Origin: JABFRJ01 sp031379035
GTDB lineage: Bacteria > Pseudomonadota > Alphaproteobacteria > Rhizobiales > Hyphomicrobiaceae
Direction: 5' to 3'
Assembly: GCA_031379035.1 (NCBI GenBank)
Contig: JANNEU010000175.1
Location: 1 to 9,628, forward strand
Length of the DNA: 9,628 nucleotides
Both the position numbers and the translations under genes were made by a program. Below the pieces are notes generated by a model. The model ran no database searches. It worked only from the letters and a program-made list of their open reading frames with translations, and was not told where the DNA came from. Positions 5,974 to 9,628 of the stretch are shown piece after piece. The number at the start of each line of letters is the position of its first letter. Position 1 is the stretch's first letter.

Positions 5974-6255
5974 GTCTACCCTCCCGCCTTTACCAATGCC
6001 GCTCACGCGCATCGTTGAACAATCTTTCACCACGCGCAGTATTGGCCGGGATCGTAAACGAGCCGTTAACGCCTGCTCAAACGACGCCAAGAGCCCGGCA
6101 ACGCAAGCGCAGCCGGGCCAAACCCGGCGTGGACCCGGGCAAACTTGCGTACAATTTGAACCAAATACGTTTCGAATTGGCGAACGCGTTTTGGCGGAAC
6201 GCCAATGGATAACTGGTAAATCCACACCATCAGCTTCCCCTGATGGATCGATGAC
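5974..6255. other. Divergent intergenic region between peptidoglycan-binding and DUF5330-like genes
   Basis: About 280 bases must hold two divergent promoters, but I cannot place convincing boxes. Visible dyads are GCCCGGC/GCCGGGC (6093-6099/6112-6118), TTGGCG-GAA-CGCCAA (6191-6205), and CCATCAG/CTGATGG (6227-6233/6240-6246) just ahead of the DUF5330-like start. A second copy of ATTGGCG at 6176-6182 could also pair with CGCCAAT (6200-6206). No gene is supported here. Confidence 0.5.
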
Positions 6256-6630
6256 ATGTTCTTTCTCCGCACAACGGTTCTGCTCGGTCTCGGCGTGCTC
6301 GTCCTGCCCACGGACGAAGCGAGCCAGGCGCGCGTTTACAGCAGCGCCAAGACCGCGATGAGCTGGACGATGACGTTCTGCGAGCGCAACGCGGCGACCT
6401 GCACACAAGGCCAACAGGCCTGGGTGATCTTCAAGAAAAAAGCCGAGTTCGGGGCCAAGATGGCGTTCGATCTGATCAGCGATCGCAACGCGCAAACAGC
6501 CGACACTGCACCGATCCCGCAGAAACCCGCTGTCAGCCAGCCCGGCGCGGTGTTGCCCGCACGCGGTACGCTGAAGCCCGGCGATCTCGAACCGGCCTGG
6601 CGCGGCAAGATCGCCCGCGCCGGCAACTGA
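6256..6630 (+). CDS. DUF5330-like small exported or membrane-anchored protein
   Basis: The 124-residue product starts with a short hydrophobic segment, MFFLRTTVLLGLGVLVLP, then a region with paired cysteines FCERNAATC (Cys42, Cys49) and the conserved-looking stretch KKAEFGAKMAFDLI. The pattern MFFL, FC-x6-C and GAKM matches what I remember of DUF5330 proteins, a family largely confined to Rhizobiales and of unknown function. The C-terminal 40 residues are Pro/Ala/Arg-rich and look disordered. The hydrophobic start may be an uncleaved anchor or a signal peptide. The ribosome-binding site is weak (GATGGA region, part of a short dyad). The gene is divergent from an envelope protein and ends 4 bases before the stop of the convergent VOC gene. 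Confidence 0.75.
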   Translation: MFFLRTTVLLGLGVLVLPTDEASQARVYSSAKTAMSWTMTFCERNAATCTQGQQAWVIFKKKAEFGAKMAFDLISDRNAQTADTAPIPQKPAVSQPGAVLPARGTLKPGDLEPAWRGKIARAGN

Positions 6631-6634
6631 ACGC

Positions 6635-7495
6635 TCAGCCTTCCGCGAACACAATCATGACGCCGTTGGCCAACGTTGGCGCAACCTTCACAACGCCCGG
6701 CGCGACGGCCAATCCCGCATCACCAAGCGCCGCCGCAGTCTTCTCAGCGTCCTCGACGCGCAGCGCCAGCACTACCGCGCCTTCATCCGGCAATCCGCCC
6801 AGCGGCACGCCCGGATGGCGCGCCTCCAGCATCGCACGATCAACAAAAACGAACGCGCCGCGCCCAGCACCGGTTTCCACGCGCGACGCACCGTCGTTGT
6901 CTTTTTCAACCGGCATATCGGTCAGCCGGCTCATGTGCGCGGCAGCGGTCGCCGGGTCTTTGCTCAGCATCTCGACGTGGTCGATCCGGTGTGCACCGTT
7001 GGCATGCGTCTGCAGTTCCGGCAGCCAAACGGCCGCGCGCGTGAAATGCTGACAGGCGAAAATACGCAATCCGCCAGGCCGCTCATCGAGCGGCCATTGG
7101 AACGTCGCGAATTTGGCTTCGGTCTGAGTGCCATCGGCCAAATCGACGGGTCGGCTGAAATCTGTCGGTCCGATCGCGTCTTTGAGCCCACGCGCGCGCA
7201 GGGCTGCGACACCGGCTGCCGCATCCGTCGTTGTAAACGCCGCCCGCTCGATGCCTTCACGCTTTTCCAGCAGCGCACGGGTCGGCGCGTTGCGCTCGGT
7301 CGGCGCGACGATCCCCATCAGCTCAAGATAGTCCTCACCGAGCATGAGCGTGTGATTGGCCGTGCCCATGTGCGCACTGTGCGTGCCACGCGGGCTGATC
7401 GTAAAGCCCAGCCGCTGCCAGCCCGCCGCAGCAGCATCCAAGTCGCGGACAATCACGACAACATGATCAAGACCAATGACGCTTTCGATGGGCAT
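6635..7495 (-). CDS. VOC/glyoxalase-like domain protein
   Basis: The 286-residue product has two halves of the vicinal-oxygen-chelate type. The first opens with GLDHVVVIVRDLDAAAAGWQRLGF (the classic first strand and helix, His11) and continues to YLELMGI (Glu58). The second contains IDHVEML (His173), preceded by the CQHFTRAAVW motif (His150) seen in the Glyoxalase_3-like group. VOC enzymes use a divalent metal for isomerisation, ring-opening dioxygenation or thiol transfer; which of these applies here cannot be told. No signal peptide is visible, so it is probably cytoplasmic. The ATG at 7495 is supported by GAGGT 6 bases upstream. It converges on the DUF5330-like gene with only 4 bases between stops, and is divergent from the small secreted protein. 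Confidence 0.85.
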   Translation of the reverse strand: MPIESVIGLDHVVVIVRDLDAAAAGWQRLGFTISPRGTHSAHMGTANHTLMLGEDYLELMGIVAPTERNAPTRALLEKREGIERAAFTTTDAAAGVAALRARGLKDAIGPTDFSRPVDLADGTQTEAKFATFQWPLDERPGGLRIFACQHFTRAAVWLPELQTHANGAHRIDHVEMLSKDPATAAAHMSRLTDMPVEKDNDGASRVETGAGRGAFVFVDRAMLEARHPGVPLGGLPDEGAVVLALRVEDAEKTAAALGDAGLAVAPGVVKVAPTLANGVMIVFAEG

Positions 7496-7522
7496 GGGGT
7501 GACCTCAGACTAAAACTGAATT

Positions 7523-7550
7523 TTGCAGATCATCCCGCCGCCGACATAAG
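7523..7550 (+). promoter_or_regulatory. Weak candidate sigma-70 promoter of the 71-residue protein
   Basis: TTGCAG (7523-7528) and CATAAG (7545-7550) are separated by 16 bases and lie 57 bases before the start at 7607. They match the -35 and -10 consensus at only 3 and 4 of 6 positions, so the assignment is tentative. The VOC gene on the other strand must also start transcription within this 111-base gap. Confidence 0.25.
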
Positions 7551-7606
7551 TTCGCCAAACTCGCGGCGAGAACCTGCGGATCGTTGACCCCTCCGGAGGT
7601 AAGCTC

Positions 7607-7822
7607 ATGACAAGATTTGTGTCTACCGCAGTCCTAACCATCGCCATCATCGCCAGTTCACTCGGCGTGACCAGCAATCCAGCCGCAGCCCGCAGCGGTT
7701 CTGGCGTCGGTGTCGGCATTCTCATCGGCGCGGTCGTCGGTGGCATTATCGCGAGCGAGATTGTCCGCCGCAATCACCGCCGCCACCACGCCTACACGCG
7801 CTCCCACTACCGCCGCTATTAA
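7607..7822 (+). CDS. Small secreted or membrane protein, Gly-rich core and Arg/His/Tyr tail
   Basis: The 71-residue product has a signal-peptide-like N-terminus (Met-Thr-Arg, hydrophobic 4-20, possible cleavage after the Ala run at 26-28), a glycine-rich hydrophobic segment (32-51, VGVGILIGAVVGGIIAS, with GxxxG spacing), and a strongly basic tail of Arg, His and Tyr (53-71). I do not recognise a named family. Similar short exported Gly/His/Arg proteins are frequent in rhizobial genomes. It may sit in the inner membrane by the Gly-rich helix, or in the periplasm binding acidic polymer or metal through the tail. The ribosome-binding site is excellent, GGAGGT at 7595-7600 with a 6-base spacer, which supports the ATG. 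It converges with the zinc-ribbon gene across a 25-base gap. Confidence 0.75.
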   Translation: MTRFVSTAVLTIAIIASSLGVTSNPAAARSGSGVGVGILIGAVVGGIIASEIVRRNHRRHHAYTRSHYRRY

Positions 7823-7847
7823 GTAGCCAGCGCGCCGTCTGCGCCTG

Positions 7848-8108
7848 TCAGCTGAAATGATGCTGCCGGATTTCGTCGAGGAATTCTTCCGTCAGCGGCA
7901 GCCCGGCGGCGTCCCCGATGACACTCTCCACATCGCAGTGCGGACACACGGCGGTGATGCCTTTTTCCTCCTCGACCCAGTCCTCGATATCGGACGAGTC
8001 AAAGATCTCCAGGCAGTGGAAACATCCCGCTTGATCGGAAGCCTTGACTTCTTCCTCGTTGTTGACGGCGTGCTTGAGGGCAGCGGCGATCTGAGCTTTC
8101 GAGGCCAT
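7848..8108 (-). CDS. Small four-cysteine zinc-ribbon protein of unknown function
   Basis: The 86-residue soluble protein has two CxxC knuckles, CFHC (Cys29, Cys32) and CPHC (Cys55, Cys58), 22 residues apart, which should bind one zinc ion as a ribbon. The N-terminus (KAQIAAALKHAVNNEEE) looks helical, and the C-terminus ends in LPLTEEFLDEIRQHHFS. I recall similar uncharacterised cytoplasmic proteins in proteobacteria, but no function. It lies 45 bases downstream of dapA on the same strand, so it is probably co-transcribed with it. In many Rhizobiales smpB follows dapA; that gene is not seen here. The AGGA upstream of the start is rather distant (10 bases), so translation may be modest. Confidence 0.8.
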   Translation of the reverse strand: MASKAQIAAALKHAVNNEEEVKASDQAGCFHCLEIFDSSDIEDWVEEEKGITAVCPHCDVESVIGDAAGLPLTEEFLDEIRQHHFS

Positions 8109-8153
8109 GCTGGACAGGTCCTGCTGTGAACAGACTTCGGATTGGGACGGGCG

Positions 8154-9071
8154 TTATTCTGCGGCTTTGGCCGTCAGAACGCCTGACTTGACGAGCGCTT
8201 CATCGACCAACTTCTTGGTCGCCTCCAGCAGCGGTGCCATCGGCAGACGGCATTCCGGGCTCTCGATGAGGCCGAGCCGCCATGCGGCGTACTTCACCGG
8301 TGCCGGATTGGTCTCGATGAACAGCGCATCGTGCAGCGGCATCAACTGATCATGCAGCGCCAGCGCGGTCTTGTAATCCCCCGCCGCACAGGCTGCCTGG
8401 AACGCCGCACACAGCTTCGGTGCGATGTTGGCGGTCACCGAGATACAGCCATGGCCGCCGTGCGCATTGTAGCCCAGCGCGATCGCGTCCTCGCCAGTTA
8501 AGGCCGCGTACGGCTTGCGGATGAGTGCACGATGCTGGCTCTCCCGCGCCGGGTTGGCGGTCGCATCCTTGATGCCGGCGAAATTCTTCAGCTCGGAGAT
8601 GCGCGCCATGGTCGCCGCCGAGATATCGACGATGGTGCGGCCTGGCACATTATAAACGATAATCGGCAGATCAACGGCGTCGCTGATCGCCTTGAAGTGC
8701 AGGTAGAGCCCTTCCTGCGTCGGCTTGTTGTAGTAGCCCGTAGAATGCAGCGTGGCGTCAGCACCCACTGACTTGGCAAACTGCGTCAGTTCGATGGCCT
8801 CGTCGGTCGAGTTCGATCCGGCACCGGCAATCACCGGCACCCGACCGTTGGCCGTCTTGACGCACAGCTCGATCACAACGCGATGCTCATCATGGCTCAG
8901 CGTCGGTGCCTCGCCGGTGGTGCCGACCGGAACGAGACCGTTCGAGCCTTGCGCAATCTGCCACTCGACGAACCGCTTGAACCCTGCCGCATCCACTTTG
9001 CCGCCTTTGAAGGGCGTAATCAGAGCCGGAAGCGATCCCTTAAAGCGGGTGGCGGCTGTTGGCGTCGGCAT
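8154..9071 (-). CDS. dapA: 4-hydroxy-tetrahydrodipicolinate synthase
   Basis: DapA condenses pyruvate with aspartate semialdehyde in the first committed step to diaminopimelate and lysine. The 305-residue product is a full-length TIM-barrel aldolase. The catalytic set is complete: GTTGE (Thr51, Thr52), VYNVPGRT (Tyr140, Arg145) and the Schiff-base lysine in AGIKDAT (Lys168), each 7 residues beyond its E. coli DapA counterpart. GEDAIALGYNAHGGHGCISV continues the family pattern. I chose ATG 9071 because GGAG lies 6 bases upstream and the protein then begins just before SLPALITPF; a longer in-frame reading to 9134 lacks support. The YYN loop is preceded by STG instead of the usual VTP. The zinc-ribbon gene follows, and the upstream neighbour is divergent. 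Confidence 0.95.
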   Translation of the reverse strand: MPTPTAATRFKGSLPALITPFKGGKVDAAGFKRFVEWQIAQGSNGLVPVGTTGEAPTLSHDEHRVVIELCVKTANGRVPVIAGAGSNSTDEAIELTQFAKSVGADATLHSTGYYNKPTQEGLYLHFKAISDAVDLPIIVYNVPGRTIVDISAATMARISELKNFAGIKDATANPARESQHRALIRKPYAALTGEDAIALGYNAHGGHGCISVTANIAPKLCAAFQAACAAGDYKTALALHDQLMPLHDALFIETNPAPVKYAAWRLGLIESPECRLPMAPLLEATKKLVDEALVKSGVLTAKAAE

Positions 9072-9345
9072 TGTCGGCTCCAAAATGGGCGCGCGAACTG
9101 AACCTGGGGACCGAATAACCCGTGCGGCACACACCGCAGGAACCCCGGATAGGGCCGGCGGCGCTGTGCCCGGCCCACGTAGCCGACTAGACCGTCGACC
9201 TCAAGCTGCTATCATCCACCGTGTTCGGGAGCGGATTGCAAGCCCTCAAAACCATAAAGCCATATTTTGGACGTGCAATCCAATCACCTGTGGCATTCTG
9301 CAAAGGCCACACTCAGAGGCCGCAATCAGGGCGGCGGAGCGCGAC
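9072..9345. other. Divergent intergenic region between dapA and the right-edge gene
   Basis: This region carries the dapA leader and both promoters. A 7-bp G+C-rich dyad GGGCCGG/CCGGCCC (9152-9158/9170-9176, 11-base loop) lies about 80-105 bases upstream of the dapA start. An A/T-richer patch at 9236-9270 with TTGCAA and CATATTTT is the likeliest promoter zone, but spacings are not canonical. No lysine-riboswitch-like architecture is apparent. Confidence 0.4.
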
Positions 9346-9628
9346 GTGAAGCCAGCATCGCCAGAACCGACCCAACCAGCCCCTGGAACCGCCGCGCCCG
9401 CGCAACAGGACGTGCCGCCGGCTGTTGCGGGGGCTTTGCCAGACAAGAAATGGCTGCCCGCCGGTTTGCCAGCCCGGCTGGAGGCGGCGCACACGGCCAA
9501 GTCCACGCCAACCGTTACCGATGATCCGGGCACCGCACCGGCTTTTCTGGCCCTTCCAGCCGCCTCGAAAGCTGCGCCGGCCGTGGCACCCGCAAACGGT
9601 GCTGATCCGGCTGGCAAGGCGTCTAAAT
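9346..9628 (+). CDS. Ala/Pro-rich protein, N-terminal part, truncated by window edge
   Basis: A frame beginning at GTG 9346 stays open to the end of the window (94 codons). GGAG at 9336-9339 with a 6-base spacer supports this start. The visible residues are rich in Ala, Pro and Thr (PASPEPTQPAPGTAAPAQQ, later KKWLPAGLPARLEAAHTAK) with no signal peptide, membrane segment or recognised domain, so this is probably a disordered leader before a folded part outside the window. The frame is also open upstream of the GTG, so a longer N-terminus from a rare start cannot be excluded. In some Rhizobiales a soluble lytic transglycosylase gene lies next to dapA, which makes that a context-only guess. Nothing in the visible protein proves it. 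Confidence 0.55.
   Translation, partial: MKPASPEPTQPAPGTAAPAQQDVPPAVAGALPDKKWLPAGLPARLEAAHTAKSTPTVTDDPGTAPAFLALPAASKAAPAVAPANGADPAGKASK

Noticed and set aside
5974..6654. N-terminal extension of the peptidoglycan-binding gene back to 6654
   Set aside because: It runs antisense through the DUF5330-like gene and the divergent promoter region. The GGGAGG-supported GTG at 5973, just before the membrane helix, explains the gene better.
7590..7599. CCTCCGGAGG as an RNA hairpin hiding the Shine-Dalgarno
   Set aside because: The two halves abut with no loop; at most 3 base pairs could form around a 4-base loop, too weak to block a ribosome.
9072..9134. Longer dapA start at 9134
   Set aside because: The added 21 residues are not DapA-like and the start lacks a ribosome-binding site, while ATG 9071 has GGAG at 6 bases.
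9072..9200. Lysine riboswitch in the dapA leader
   Set aside because: Only one 7-bp G+C-rich dyad is visible; the multi-helix junction of the lysine riboswitch is absent.
9246..9617. A 123-codon minus-strand Ala/Gly-rich frame at the right edge
   Set aside because: It is antisense to the GTG-started frame, which has a good ribosome-binding site; the minus-strand reading has none that I can see and no recognisable features.
1..9628. Defence system, prophage or transposon
   Set aside because: No recombinase, transposase, phage, restriction or toxin-antitoxin gene is recognisable; the genes are housekeeping or envelope-type with similar base composition by eye.

Overview
The window is high-G+C chromosomal DNA that reads as an alphaproteobacterium, most likely of the Hyphomicrobiales (Rhizobiales). 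The pointers are a tolQ-tolR-tolA cluster with a proline-rich TolA, a DUF5330-type small protein (a family I associate with this order), Tat-exported and envelope proteins with rhizobial-style sequences, and intergenic palindromes that resemble the RIME-type elements of rhizobia. The family or genus cannot be fixed by reading alone.

Layout. Bases 1-2054 hold the 3' end of tolQ, then tolR and tolA on the plus strand: the inner-membrane motor of the Tol-Pal system, which draws in the outer membrane at division. tolB and pal do not follow. Next come a Tat-exported metallo-beta-lactamase-fold hydrolase (2228-3241), a 377-base gene-free stretch built of successive palindromes (3242-3618), and a calcineurin-like metallophosphoesterase (3619-4383). 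On the minus strand follow an XRE-type regulator with a probable PAS domain (4386-4994) and a membrane-anchored protein with two peptidoglycan-binding repeats (5107-5973). Divergent from the latter is the DUF5330-like protein (6256-6630), which meets a VOC/glyoxalase-like protein (6635-7495, minus) tail to tail. A 71-residue secreted glycine/arginine/histidine-rich protein (7607-7822), a four-cysteine zinc-ribbon protein (7848-8108, minus) and dapA (8154-9071, minus) follow. At the right edge a divergent Ala/Pro-rich gene starts at a GTG at 9346 and runs out of the window.

How the parts relate. Several genes concern the cell envelope: Tol motor, peptidoglycan-binding protein, DUF5330 protein, the small secreted protein, and dapA, which feeds diaminopimelate to peptidoglycan and lysine. 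Apart from tolQRA and probably dapA plus the zinc-ribbon gene, they look like separate transcription units. Two convergent pairs are packed with only 2 and 4 bases between stop codons.

I see no defence island, prophage, transposase, CRISPR array, rRNA or tRNA gene. The most unusual material is non-coding: a heptamer-based inverted repeat between tolQ and tolR that supplies tolR's ribosome-binding region, a mosaic of three perfect hairpins between the hydrolase and the metallophosphoesterase, and an 8-bp dyad whose right arm contains the metallophosphoesterase Shine-Dalgarno sequence.
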